Shown here: positions 29,512 to 37,709 of the stretch, piece after piece | How positions within the stretch are numbered: position 1 is the stretch's first letter | Layout of the letters: each line of letters begins with the position of its first letter | Assembly (NCBI GenBank): GCA_905479575.1 | Contig: CAJQNB010000005.1 | Coordinates: 62,001 to 126,000 of the forward strand | From: an uncultured Pseudophaeobacter sp. | Lineage (GTDB): Bacteria > Pseudomonadota > Alphaproteobacteria > Rhodobacterales > Rhodobacteraceae | Reading direction: 5' to 3' | DNA length: 64,000 nt | The notes under the pieces: generated by a model | Databases searched by the model: none | Told to the model about the DNA's origin: nothing | Seen by the model: the letters and a program-made list of their open reading frames with translations, nothing else | Made by a program: the position numbers and the translations under genes

Positions 29512-29542
29512 TTGACCTCAAGTTGGCTTGAATTCGTAAGGT
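29512..29542 (+). promoter_or_regulatory. MerR-type promoter with 19-bp spacer and internal palindrome
   Basis: -35 TTGACC (29512-29517), a 19-base spacer and -10 TAAGGT (29537-29542). The overlong spacer carries the imperfect palindrome CCTCAAG-TTGG-CTTGAAT, close to the SoxR-box core. This is the classical layout of promoters that MerR proteins activate by untwisting the DNA. It points towards the MFS gene at 29580, and the palindrome lies next to the merR start. Confidence 0.75.
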
Positions 29543-29579
29543 GACCGTTCACATCGATTCTCGCAAGTGGAGTACACAG

Positions 29580-30809
29580 ATGCAGACCCTCAAACCATCG
29601 GCACCCAAGGCTGCGCAGCGCGGGGGGATGCTGTGTCTTTCGCTGTCCATGGTGCTGGCCTCGCTGGGAACCAGCATCGCCAATATCGCACTCCCGACGC
29701 TGGCGGTGGCCTTCGACGTGTCATTTCAATGGGTGCAATGGGTTGTGATCGCCTATCTGGTGTCGATCACCCTTTTTGTTGTGATCGCAGGACGTCTCGG
29801 GGACGTTTTTGGTCGGCAACGGATGCTCGCTGTTGGTCTGGTTTTATTCGCTCTGGCATCCACGCTTTGCGGCCTGGCATCCAGCCTGTGGATGCTGGTC
29901 GCGGCACGGGCGCTTCAGGGGATCGGTGCCACATTTATGATGACGCTCGCCATCGCTCTTGTGCGAGAGACAGTCGAGACCGAGCGTGTCGGGCGGGCCA
30001 TGGGATGGCTCGGCACGATGTCGGCCATTGGAACGGCGCTTGGCCCGTCTCTCGGCGGCGTGCTTATCGGCTGGGTCGGATGGCATGCGATCTTCCTTGT
30101 TCTGGTTCCGGTTGGTCTGTTGGCGGCCGGATTGGCTTTGCGGCTCCTGCCAGCGGTCGCGCCGATCGGGACAACGCAGCGATTGAATTTGTCCGCTCTT
30201 GGTGAAGCTGGCGTAGTTGCTGGCCTAACGGCAAACTTTCTGGTGGCGAATGTGATGATGGCTACGTTGGTGGTCGGGCCGTTCTACCTCGCCGTCGCGC
30301 TTGGCCTGCAGGAGGCGATCGTCGGTCTCGTGATGTCGGTCGGGCCGGTCCTGTCGATCTGCACTGGCGTGCCGTCGGGTCGATTGGTCGACAGCTGGGG
30401 CGGCCAGCGGGTTCTGACGCTCGGGCTGGGAACCCTTGCCGCCGGAGCTTTTTCGCTATCGGTGTTGCCCGCGACATTCGGTGTCGTGGGCTACATCGCG
30501 GCAATCGCGATCCTGACGCCGGGATACCAGATGTTTCAATCCGCCAACAACGTGATGGTGATGGCAGACGTGTCCGCGGACCAGCGCGGCGCGGTGTCGG
30601 GCCTGCTCGGACTGTCGCGCAACATCGGTCTCATATCCGGGGCGTCCGTCATGGGAGCCGTCTTCTCAGCCGGCGTGGGAAGCACCGCTATTGAGGAAGC
30701 CGCCGAAGCTGCGATTGTCGACGGCTTGCGGATCACGTTCATGCTCGGCGGATTGTCGATCCTGATCGCGCTGTGGCTCACACGCCGTCTAGCCTCGGTT
30801 CACGTCTGA
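29580..30809 (+). CDS. MFS transporter, DHA2/EmrB-QacA-like
   Basis: 409 residues with about 12 hydrophobic helices. The N-terminal half has SIANIALPTLAVAF and the loop GRLGDVFGRQRML, which is MFS motif A, and ALQGIGATFM typical of drug/proton antiporters. The ATG at 29580 has GTGGAG upstream; an earlier in-frame GTG lies inside the -10 element and cannot be used from that promoter. The divergent MerR regulator suggests inducible export of a toxic or redox-active compound. Confidence 0.9.
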   Translation: MQTLKPSAPKAAQRGGMLCLSLSMVLASLGTSIANIALPTLAVAFDVSFQWVQWVVIAYLVSITLFVVIAGRLGDVFGRQRMLAVGLVLFALASTLCGLASSLWMLVAARALQGIGATFMMTLAIALVRETVETERVGRAMGWLGTMSAIGTALGPSLGGVLIGWVGWHAIFLVLVPVGLLAAGLALRLLPAVAPIGTTQRLNLSALGEAGVVAGLTANFLVANVMMATLVVGPFYLAVALGLQEAIVGLVMSVGPVLSICTGVPSGRLVDSWGGQRVLTLGLGTLAAGAFSLSVLPATFGVVGYIAAIAILTPGYQMFQSANNVMVMADVSADQRGAVSGLLGLSRNIGLISGASVMGAVFSAGVGSTAIEEAAEAAIVDGLRITFMLGGLSILIALWLTRRLASVHV

Positions 30810-31041
30810 CAGCAGCCCCCTGCTGGAGCGCCGCGTCAAAGCCGCTGCTCATTTCCGCCGCACTATTGGTCAAACCGGGATCAAAACCGCCGTTTGCGGT
30901 GTCAGCACACCGACACGGTGCTGGGGCCGTAGGTCAAGGGCGCAGAGCCGGACAAACCAGAAATGCGCTGCGGCTGCGACAAAATGATAAATGTGGGCGC
31001 AGGACTTTATCACCAACTAAATTTCAAAGTGATCAAGTTTT

Positions 31042-31072
31042 TGAAACTATCCAGCACTGCCTTTCGTGGTTC
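31042..31072 (+). promoter_or_regulatory. Candidate ECF sigma promoter, copy 1
   Basis: TGAAACT (31042-31048), 16 bases, CGTGGTTC (31065-31072). The same two blocks with exactly the same spacing occur at 33366. It lies 56 bases before the start of the exported DUF4394-like gene that heads the sigma factor operon, which suggests recognition by the ECF sigma factor at 32107. The rest of the 318-base gap after the MFS gene shows no gene. Confidence 0.65.
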
Positions 31073-31127
31073 AGGTCAGAGCGCATCCAGTAAGGTGCGT
31101 AACATGTCCAATTTGAAAGGAAATACG

Positions 31128-31979
31128 ATGAAAACTCGAGCTCTTGTGACATCCTTGATTGCCCTTGCGACCGGTCCGGCATTTGCCGCAGGTCACGCAG
31201 CTGTTTCGGGTTATGCCTTGGCCAATGACGGCGCGACGCTGGTTGTGATGAGCGATGTGAACGCCCCCGGAGAGGTGATGACCTACAGCCTTGCCTCTCC
31301 GTTGAGCGCGATTGCATGGCGTCCCGTGACCGGAGAGTTGCTTGGCTTTTCCGATGGAATGATCGCGGTGATCGACCCGATGTCGGGCGAAATGACCGAT
31401 CTGGGCGCGTCGTTCATGGACGGTGCCATGATCGGCGACGGAAAAATGGTGGCGTTTGACTTCAACAACAAGATCGACGCCGTTCGCGCCGTGACATCGG
31501 CCGGCGACAACCTGGTCTATTTTCCCGAAGGCTTCGGTGACAATGATGAGCGCGCAGGTTCTGTTCGCCGCTTTACCGACCTCGCCTACTCTGACGGGGA
31601 CGCCATGGCAGATAAAACACCGATGATCTTTGCCAATGCCTACACAAACGCGATCAATGGCGAGACAGCGGACGCGACATTCCAATATGCGCTTGATGCC
31701 GAAACCGACACGCTGGTCAGCTTGGCAAACAACGCAGGCACCCTGAAAACCATCGGCAAGATCACCGTTGACGGTGCCGCTGTCGACCTCGCCCCGATGG
31801 GTGGCTTCGACATCGTCTCGTCCAAGGAAGGCGAGAACATGGCACTTGCAATCCTGCAAATGGAAGGCGCTGGATCAGCTGGCCTTTACGAGATTGACCT
31901 CGAAACAGGGGCCTCCACGATGAAGGCCGATCTGAAAATGGGTGGCATTACGGGCTTCGCGACGTCGCTCGGCAAGTAA
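31128..31979 (+). CDS. Exported DUF4394-like beta-propeller protein
   Basis: 283 residues with a Sec signal peptide (MKTRALVTSLIALATGPAFAAG). The mature part has repeated strand-turn patterns (GEVMTYSLASPLSAIAWRP, then TGELLGFSDG and GLYEIDLETG) as in DUF4394 and other short propellers. A good AAAGGA site precedes this ATG. It is the first gene after the candidate ECF promoter and is followed by a hairpin and then the sigma/anti-sigma pair, so it is probably a periplasmic target of the stress response. Molecular function unknown. Confidence 0.75.
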   Translation: MKTRALVTSLIALATGPAFAAGHAAVSGYALANDGATLVVMSDVNAPGEVMTYSLASPLSAIAWRPVTGELLGFSDGMIAVIDPMSGEMTDLGASFMDGAMIGDGKMVAFDFNNKIDAVRAVTSAGDNLVYFPEGFGDNDERAGSVRRFTDLAYSDGDAMADKTPMIFANAYTNAINGETADATFQYALDAETDTLVSLANNAGTLKTIGKITVDGAAVDLAPMGGFDIVSSKEGENMALAILQMEGAGSAGLYEIDLETGASTMKADLKMGGITGFATSLGK

Positions 31980-32022
31980 TTCGTCGCGATGGGTAAATGA
32001 GTTCCTTCATACCAGTGCAGGA

Positions 32023-32059
32023 TGGTCCCGGTGGCAAGAGATTGCTGTTCGGGACCATT
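32023..32059 (+). terminator. Hairpin between the DUF4394-like gene and the sigma factor gene
   Basis: 9-bp perfect stem ATGGTCCCG/CGGGACCAT enclosing a smaller GCAA-GAGA-TTGC hairpin, followed by TTCTGTC. With only a short T-run it is likely a partial terminator or mRNA stabiliser that lowers sigma factor expression relative to the first gene. Confidence 0.5.
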
Positions 32060-32106
32060 TCTGTCAGGAAGACAAGACGAAGTTATTTGAGCTGCTCAAA
32101 ACACCT

Positions 32107-32649
32107 ATGACAGACCGCAAGAACATCGAAGAGTTTATTGGCAGGGTCGCGCTTGGTGACCGGGCTGCACTGGCCGCGCTTTATGATGCCACAAGCGGGA
32201 AACTATTCAGTGTCTGTTTACGTGTCTTGAAGAACCGCTCAGAAGCCGAGGACGCACTACAGGACGTGTATCTGCGGATTTGGGCCAAGGCTGACCGCTA
32301 TGCGGTGACGGGTCACTCTCCGATGACATGGCTCATAACCGTTGCGCGAAATCTGGCCATAGACCGGCTGCGTGCGAAAAAGAGCGATCATGTGGACCTC
32401 GACAGTGTTGGTGAGCTTGTCGAAAAGCGTCCAGGGCCTGAGGCTGCAAGTATAGCAGCCTCTGAACAACGTCGCATCAGTGCCTGTTTCGCGGAACTAC
32501 CGCCAGACCGTGCCGATGCTGTCCGCTCCGCCTATCTCGACGGGGCGACGTACCAAACGCTTGCGGACCGTTTTGACGTGCCGCTGAATACGATGCGCAC
32601 CTGGCTGCGCCGCAGCCTGCAATCTTTGAAGGAGTGCCTTTCACGATGA
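32107..32649 (+). CDS. ECF-type RNA polymerase sigma factor
   Basis: 180 residues. Region 2 is seen as LYDATSGKLFSVCLRVLKNRSEAEDALQDVYLRIW (residues 25-59), where the DALQDVYLRIW helix is characteristic; region 4 is seen as PDRADAVRSAYLDGATYQTLADRFDVPLNTMRTWLRRS (residues 137-174). It belongs to the ECF class paired with RskA-type anti-sigma factors. Its stop overlaps the anti-sigma start (ATGA). Flanking genes for an exported protein, fasciclin and MsrB suggest a response to oxidative or light stress in the envelope. Confidence 0.93.
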   Translation: MTDRKNIEEFIGRVALGDRAALAALYDATSGKLFSVCLRVLKNRSEAEDALQDVYLRIWAKADRYAVTGHSPMTWLITVARNLAIDRLRAKKSDHVDLDSVGELVEKRPGPEAASIAASEQRRISACFAELPPDRADAVRSAYLDGATYQTLADRFDVPLNTMRTWLRRSLQSLKECLSR

Positions 32650-33368
32650 GCGACCTTCAGGACATACCGGAAGACGAGGCCCTGGCTGCTGAATACGTCT
32701 TGCGCCTGCTGGACGCGGACGCAGAGCAGGCCTTTGCAGCGCGGCTTCAGACCCACCCGGATCTTCGCGCGCATGTGCAGTTCTGGGAGGCAGAGTTGGC
32801 AACCATGGCCATGGAGCTGCCGGAAGACACCCCATCGCCTTCGGTCAGGGCAAAGCTTGTCGCCGAATTGGGCGGCGAGGCCGCGCGCCCGCGCCGTGGA
32901 TGGGCCTGGGGTCGTGGATGGGCCTGGAACTGGTTGGCTTTCCCCGCAATGGCCGCCGTTGCCCTGGCCGCATTCCTCGTCTTCAGCCCGATGCTGCGCG
33001 GCCCGGCTTTTGATCCCACGCATCATGCGACGCTGATCTCGCAAGACGGCGGCCTGCATATCGAGGCAGGCTACGCCCCGGACGGCAATCTGTTCAAAGT
33101 CATCCCGGAACAGGGCAGGCCCGCGACAGGCCGCGATTTTGAGCTTTGGGTCATCGGCGCAAACGCACCAGCGCCGGTGTCCCTGGGCGTGATCCCTGCG
33201 GATCGCGAAAGCCTGTTCGAAATCACGCCCGAGATTGCCGCCTTGATCGACGGCGGAACTCTGGCGGTCTCGGATGAACCGGCAGGCGGATCACCGACCG
33301 GCGCGCCGACAGGAGCCATTCTCGCGCTCGACGAATTCTTTGATGCAGATTTATTTCGCGCCGGCTGA
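32646..33368 (+). CDS. Membrane anti-sigma factor, RskA-like
   Basis: 240 residues. The N-terminal anti-sigma segment (DEALAAEYVLRLLDADAEQAFAARL, residues 9-33) is followed by a single transmembrane helix near residues 98-118 (WLAFPAMAAVALAAFLVF), then a periplasmic RskA C-terminal domain with RDFELWVIG and a Gly/Pro-rich end. No zinc-binding HxxxCxxC is present, so it is not a ZAS anti-sigma. It should hold the sigma factor at the membrane until released. Its own TGA stop is the first three bases of the second ECF promoter element. Confidence 0.88.
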   Translation: MSDLQDIPEDEALAAEYVLRLLDADAEQAFAARLQTHPDLRAHVQFWEAELATMAMELPEDTPSPSVRAKLVAELGGEAARPRRGWAWGRGWAWNWLAFPAMAAVALAAFLVFSPMLRGPAFDPTHHATLISQDGGLHIEAGYAPDGNLFKVIPEQGRPATGRDFELWVIGANAPAPVSLGVIPADRESLFEITPEIAALIDGGTLAVSDEPAGGSPTGAPTGAILALDEFFDADLFRAG

Positions 33369-33396
33369 AACTGTTTCCGGCCGGGCGCCGTGGTTC
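33366..33396 (+). promoter_or_regulatory. Candidate ECF sigma promoter, copy 2
   Basis: TGAAACT (33366-33372), 16 bases, CGTGGTTC (33389-33396), the same blocks and spacing as at 31042 although the spacer sequence differs. It lies 46 bases before the fasciclin gene start. Conservation of both blocks but not of the spacer argues for a functional promoter. Confidence 0.65.
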
Positions 33397-33442
33397 CCTC
33401 ATAGCCGCAGGAAATTGCGGACAATCATGAGAGGAAATAAGC

Positions 33443-33994
33443 ATGAAAATCGTATCCAAAATCGCTACAGCCGCAGCAGCGCTGACCATTGCAACCGCAG
33501 CCTATGCCGAAAACCCGATGGTTGGCGGCGCCGCCATGTTCGAGACTAAAAACATCGTGGAAAACGCGGTCAATTCAGCCGACCACACGACACTTGTTGC
33601 CGCTGTTAAAGCTGCCGGCTTGGTCGAAACGCTGCAAAGCCCTGGGCCTTTCACAGTCTTTGCACCCGTAAACGACGCCTTTGCGGCCTTGCCTGCGGGA
33701 ACGGTCGAAACGCTCTTGATGCCTGAAAACAAAGATATGCTGGTCAAAGTTCTGACCGCGCATGTGGTGGCCGGTGATTGGTCCGCCGCAGAGATCGCTC
33801 GTCAGGCGCGTGCCTCATCCGACGGCTTTTATCACTTCAATACCGTGTCAGGTGACGCCCTGTCTGCCCAGGTCAAGGGCAACAATGTCTACATCCTCGA
33901 CGAAAGCGGCAATGCAAGCATGGTAACAATCGCTGACGTCAACCAGTCGAATGGCGTGATCCACGTCGTCAATTCCGTTCTGGTTCCAAAATAA
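33443..33994 (+). CDS. Exported fasciclin (FAS1) domain protein
   Basis: 183 residues: signal peptide (MKIVSKIATAAAALTIATAAYA) followed by a single FAS1 domain with the H1 motif GPFTVFAPVNDAFAALPAG and the H2-like end GVIHVVNSVLVPK. FAS1 proteins are adhesion or ligand-binding modules in the periplasm or on the surface. It is headed by the second ECF promoter and followed by msrB and a DoxX gene, suggesting a sigma-dependent envelope operon. Confidence 0.93.
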   Translation: MKIVSKIATAAAALTIATAAYAENPMVGGAAMFETKNIVENAVNSADHTTLVAAVKAAGLVETLQSPGPFTVFAPVNDAFAALPAGTVETLLMPENKDMLVKVLTAHVVAGDWSAAEIARQARASSDGFYHFNTVSGDALSAQVKGNNVYILDESGNASMVTIADVNQSNGVIHVVNSVLVPK

Positions 33995-34007
33995 ATCGAG
34001 CAGGCGA

Positions 34008-34044
34008 GCGGATGGGAGGGCCTCCACAGGGCTCTCCTATCCGC
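34008..34044 (+). terminator. Hairpin between fasciclin and msrB genes
   Basis: 11-bp stem GCGGATGGGAG/CTCCTATCCGC with one G-T wobble and a 15-base loop. It is followed by GCAATTATTC rather than a T-run. Probably an attenuator or 3'-end stabiliser, allowing some read-through into msrB. Confidence 0.45.
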
Positions 34045-34067
34045 GCAATTATTCAAAAGGTGATGTT

Positions 34068-34535
34068 ATGAACCGTCGAGCATTCCTGTTGACCACTGGC
34101 GCGGCCATGCTTGCACAGCCGCTGACCGCTGAGACCTGCGACTTTGAGATTTGCCGCAGCGAAGCCCAGTGGCGCGCCCGTTTGAGCGACGACGAATACC
34201 TCGTATTGCGCGAGGAAGAGACCGAGCAACCCTACACCAGCCCCTTGAATGAAGAGACGCGCCCCGGCACCTACCGATGCCGCGGATGCGACCTGCCTGT
34301 CTATGGCGCAGAGGCCAAGTATGACAGCGAAACCGGCTGGCCGAGTTTTTTTGAAAGCCTCCCGAATGCGGTTAGGACAAAAGAGGACCGAAGGTTCATC
34401 TTTCAGGTCCGGACCGAAGTACATTGCCGTCGCTGCGGCGGCCATCTGGGTCATATTTTTGATGATGGGCCAGAGCCGACCGGCAAACGCCATTGCTTAA
34501 ATGGGCTCAGCTTGTCATTCGCTCCTGCCGGATGA
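34068..34535 (+). CDS. msrB: Exported methionine-R-sulfoxide reductase MsrB
   Basis: 155 residues. The N-terminus MNRRAFLLTTGAAMLAQPLTA looks like a signal peptide of Tat or Sec type, placing the enzyme in the periplasm. The MsrB domain has both zinc CxxC pairs (YRCRGCDLPVYG and VHCRRCGGHLGH) and SETGWPSFF, with the catalytic Cys in RHCLNGLSL. It repairs oxidised methionine in envelope proteins. Its stop overlaps the DoxX start (ATGA). Its position after the fasciclin gene supports an oxidative stress regulon. Confidence 0.93.
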   Translation: MNRRAFLLTTGAAMLAQPLTAETCDFEICRSEAQWRARLSDDEYLVLREEETEQPYTSPLNEETRPGTYRCRGCDLPVYGAEAKYDSETGWPSFFESLPNAVRTKEDRRFIFQVRTEVHCRRCGGHLGHIFDDGPEPTGKRHCLNGLSLSFAPAG

Positions 34536-34885
34536 GCGGACGGCTTGAATGGGCCTTTGGGCGATACCTCTTGGCGTTCCTGTTTCTTGCCGGAGCGGCG
34601 CAGAAAACAATTGATCCCGCCCCGGCAAGAATGCTTTTGGCCGGATATGGGATGCCCGAATGGCTCGTCTGGCCCGCCCTTGCATTTAACGCTCTGGCTG
34701 CGGGCCTTCTAATTGTAGGCAAGTTCCTGAAACCTCTTGGGCGCACACTCGCCATGTACTGCCTTCTCACCAGCGTCTTTCACTTGGTGCCGGATGACCC
34801 ATGGCAGATGTCGATCTTGGTCAAGAACTGGGCTTTGGCGGGCGGGTGTCTGATCTTGTCGGCGTCTTCAGACCAATGGTTATAA
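34532..34885 (+). CDS. DoxX-like small membrane protein
   Basis: 117 residues with four hydrophobic helices (RYLLAFLFLAGAAQKTIDP, WPALAFNALAAGLLIVG, LAMYCLLTSVFHLV, WALAGGCLILSA). This is the DoxX-like four-helix topology. ATGA overlap with msrB implies joint translation; a membrane quinone- or thiol-linked partner for the exported MsrB is conceivable but not shown. Start 34532 is chosen from the overlap and the beginning of the first helix. Confidence 0.8.
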   Translation: MSGRLEWAFGRYLLAFLFLAGAAQKTIDPAPARMLLAGYGMPEWLVWPALAFNALAAGLLIVGKFLKPLGRTLAMYCLLTSVFHLVPDDPWQMSILVKNWALAGGCLILSASSDQWL

Positions 34886-35019
34886 ACCTCGCGCCAAACG
34901 GGCTGTTTCTTGGCCCCCATGCCATGCCTCGTTTGAGACTGCGACCAAACCCGTTCACCGCTCAAAACAGGTATTGAGAGTGCATGGGCTCATATTGGGC
35001 CTTCAGCGGTCCTCGCCAA

Positions 35020-35982
35020 TTACGCCCCCTTTGAAGAGCGCAACGCCAGGGTGGAGCCTGCGAGAACAATCAAGGCAATTCCCAGCATTTGCCAAAGGTT
35101 GAGCACCTGACCAAAGACCACCCAGGCGATGGCCGGGCCGACCAGCAGCACTGAGTATTCAAACACGGCGACAAAAGACGCCTCGCCCAGCTGATAGGCC
35201 TTGGTGATCAGAAACACCCCAGCCACGGCGGCAAAGCCCTGCAGCAAGATAAAATGCGACATCTCCCAAAGCGGCCAGTCCCACCCCCGGGTGACAAACC
35301 CATCTGCGCCCTGCCCCACGGGCAGCGGCCAGATCTCGACTGCGACCAATAAGCCTGCCCCGATCAGCCCCTGGGCCAAAAGGTAGATGAACAGCATCGC
35401 AACGGTGCTTTCCTCTTTGCACATGGTGCCGGTGACGATCGACCCCAGCGCGTAGAAAAACCCGCCTGCAACCGGCAGCAGGATCAGCCAGTCGAAGGCC
35501 GCAACATCGGGCTGCAACACAAAGAGCACTCCGACAAATCCGCCAATCACCGCTGCAATCCGCACCATGCCGATGCGCAACCGCATAAACAGCACCGAAA
35601 CCACCACGATGATGATCGGCGAGGTAAACAGACCTGCCAGCGCCTGCGCTATCGGCATCAAGGCCACCGCAGAGAAATAGAAAACCATCGCCAAAGCCAC
35701 CAACAGAGCCCGCAACCCCACTGCGCCAAAGCGACGCGGCATCATGCTGCCAAAACCCATCTTCGACAGCACCCAGAGAATTGGCAGCGCCACCAGCGTG
35801 CGCAGCAGGTAGAACTGCCCCAGCCCCATGGTTTCTGCCATCAGAGGCACGACATTATCAGTGACGCCAATAATCGCCATCGCCGCCAACATGGCCTGCG
35901 CCGCCGTTGTTTGATGTCCTGCATGGGATGGAAGGGCTGCAATCTGTTTCATAGCTCTTCCAATGCCTGCAACTTTGCTCAT
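35020..35982 (-). CDS. EamA/DMT family transporter
   Basis: 320 residues with about ten hydrophobic helices in two EamA repeats (AAMAIIGVTDNVVPLMAE at the start; LGEASFVAVFEYSVLLVGPAIAWVVFGQ in the second, residues 262-289). It probably exports or imports a small metabolite. The start may be the ATG at 35982 or one ten codons later (MKQIAALP). It is divergent from the acyl-CoA ligase gene across 48 bases; substrate unknown. Confidence 0.88.
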   Translation of the reverse strand: MSKVAGIGRAMKQIAALPSHAGHQTTAAQAMLAAMAIIGVTDNVVPLMAETMGLGQFYLLRTLVALPILWVLSKMGFGSMMPRRFGAVGLRALLVALAMVFYFSAVALMPIAQALAGLFTSPIIIVVVSVLFMRLRIGMVRIAAVIGGFVGVLFVLQPDVAAFDWLILLPVAGGFFYALGSIVTGTMCKEESTVAMLFIYLLAQGLIGAGLLVAVEIWPLPVGQGADGFVTRGWDWPLWEMSHFILLQGFAAVAGVFLITKAYQLGEASFVAVFEYSVLLVGPAIAWVVFGQVLNLWQMLGIALIVLAGSTLALRSSKGA

Positions 35983-36030
35983 TATCTGTTCTCAAACCGA
36001 CATACCAAAAGAATCACGGGAGGATAGCTG

Positions 36031-37659
36031 ATGGGATGGATGGCTGATGAGGCGGGCCTGGAGAAGACCGCAGCAAACTACGTACCGCTGACACCGCTGT
36101 CGCATCTGCGCCGGGCGGCACATGTTTTTGGCGACATTCCGGCGGTGATCTATGGCAATCACCGCAAGACCTATGCCGCCTATTATGATCGCTGCACCCG
36201 GCTGGCCTCGGCGCTGGCGGGGATGGGGGTGAAACCCGGCGATGTGGTGTCCACCCTCATTCCCAATCTGCCCGCCCAGGCCGAAGCCCATTTTGGCGTG
36301 CCCGCCTGTGGTGCGGTGCTCAATACCATCAACACCCGGCTGGATACTGACACGGTTGCCTATATCTTTGAGCACGGCGGCGCCAAGGTGGTGCTGGTGG
36401 ATACCGAGTTCCTGCCCCTGGCCGAGGCCGCCGTGGCGCAGATGGCGGGCCAGCCGCCGCTGCTGATCGAGGTGCCGGATCCGCAGGCCGGTTTCGAGGC
36501 CACCGGCCGCCATCCTGCCTATGAGGAAGTGCTGGACGCCGCCGAGCATGATTTTGACTGGATCATGCCGCAGGATGAATGGGAAAGCCTGGCGCTGAAC
36601 TATACCTCTGGCACCACAGGTCGCCCCAAGGGCGTCGTCTACCACCATCGCGGTGCCTATTTGATGACCATGGGCACGGTGATTTCCTGGCGCATGGTGA
36701 TGAACCCGGTGTATCTGGCGATTGTGCCGCTGTTTCACTGCAACGGCTGGAACCACACCTGGATGATGCCAGTTTTGGGCGGCACTCTGGTCTGCTGCCG
36801 CAACATCACCCCCGGCGCGATCTACACCGCCATTGGCGACCACGGTGTCACCCATTTTGGCGGCGCGCCGATTGTGCTCAACCTATTGGTCAACGCCAAG
36901 GAAGAAGAACGCCGCGCCTTTGACCATACGGTCGAGGTCTTTACCGCAGGTGCCCCGCCCGCGCCTGCAACGCTGCAAAAGATCGAAACCCTCGGCTTTC
37001 ACGTCACCCAGGTGTACGGCCTGACCGAAACCTATGGCCATGTCACCGAATGCCTGTGGAAAGGCGACAAATGGGATGGGCTGGACCACCAGGGCCGCGC
37101 CGCCATCAAGGCCCGCCAGGGGGTTGCCTTCCCAATGATGGACCATATCACCGTAATGGATGACGACATGAAGCAGATCGCCCGGAACGGCGCCGATCAG
37201 GGTGAAATTGTCATGCGCGGCAACTCGGTGATGAAAGGCTACCTGAAAAATCCCGAAGCCACCGCCGAAGCCTTTGAGGGCGGCTATTTCCATTCCGGCG
37301 ATATCGCGGTGCAGCACCCCGATGGCTATATCCAGATCGCTGACCGGGCCAAGGATATCATCATTTCCGGCGGCGAGAATATCTCCTCTGTCGAAGTCGA
37401 AGGCGTGCTGATGGGCCATGCGGCGGTGAACCTGGCGGCGGTGGTGGCCAAACCCGACGACAAATGGGGCGAAGTGCCCTGCGCCTTTGTGGAGCTCAAA
37501 GAGGGCGCAGAGGTCTCCGAGGCGGAACTGATCGCCTTTGCCCGCGAGACTCTGGCGGGTTTCAAGGCGCCAAAGCGGGTGGTTTTTCAAGACCTTCCCA
37601 AGACCTCTACCGGGAAAATTCAAAAGTTCGAGCTGCGCGAAACCGCAAAATCCTTGTAA
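36031..37659 (+). CDS. Acyl-CoA synthetase (AMP-binding), DmdB-like
   Basis: 542 residues. The P-loop motif LNYTSGTTGRPKGVVYHHRG (residues 189-208), the YGLTETYGH motif and the hinge IADRAKDIIISGGENISSVE with the catalytic Lys in KTSTGKIQK near the C-terminus are all intact. It adenylates a carboxylic acid and transfers it to CoA. Length and the FHCNGWNHTW segment fit the group with 3-methylmercaptopropionate-CoA ligase (DmdB) and medium-chain ligases; the exact acid is not determined by sequence. Confidence 0.9.
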   Translation: MGWMADEAGLEKTAANYVPLTPLSHLRRAAHVFGDIPAVIYGNHRKTYAAYYDRCTRLASALAGMGVKPGDVVSTLIPNLPAQAEAHFGVPACGAVLNTINTRLDTDTVAYIFEHGGAKVVLVDTEFLPLAEAAVAQMAGQPPLLIEVPDPQAGFEATGRHPAYEEVLDAAEHDFDWIMPQDEWESLALNYTSGTTGRPKGVVYHHRGAYLMTMGTVISWRMVMNPVYLAIVPLFHCNGWNHTWMMPVLGGTLVCCRNITPGAIYTAIGDHGVTHFGGAPIVLNLLVNAKEEERRAFDHTVEVFTAGAPPAPATLQKIETLGFHVTQVYGLTETYGHVTECLWKGDKWDGLDHQGRAAIKARQGVAFPMMDHITVMDDDMKQIARNGADQGEIVMRGNSVMKGYLKNPEATAEAFEGGYFHSGDIAVQHPDGYIQIADRAKDIIISGGENISSVEVEGVLMGHAAVNLAAVVAKPDDKWGEVPCAFVELKEGAEVSEAELIAFARETLAGFKAPKRVVFQDLPKTSTGKIQKFELRETAKSL

Positions 37660-37709
37660 CCAAGCCCGGTTACACCCCGGCCCCCTTGCTGCTGCAGGGG
37701 GGCTGGGCC

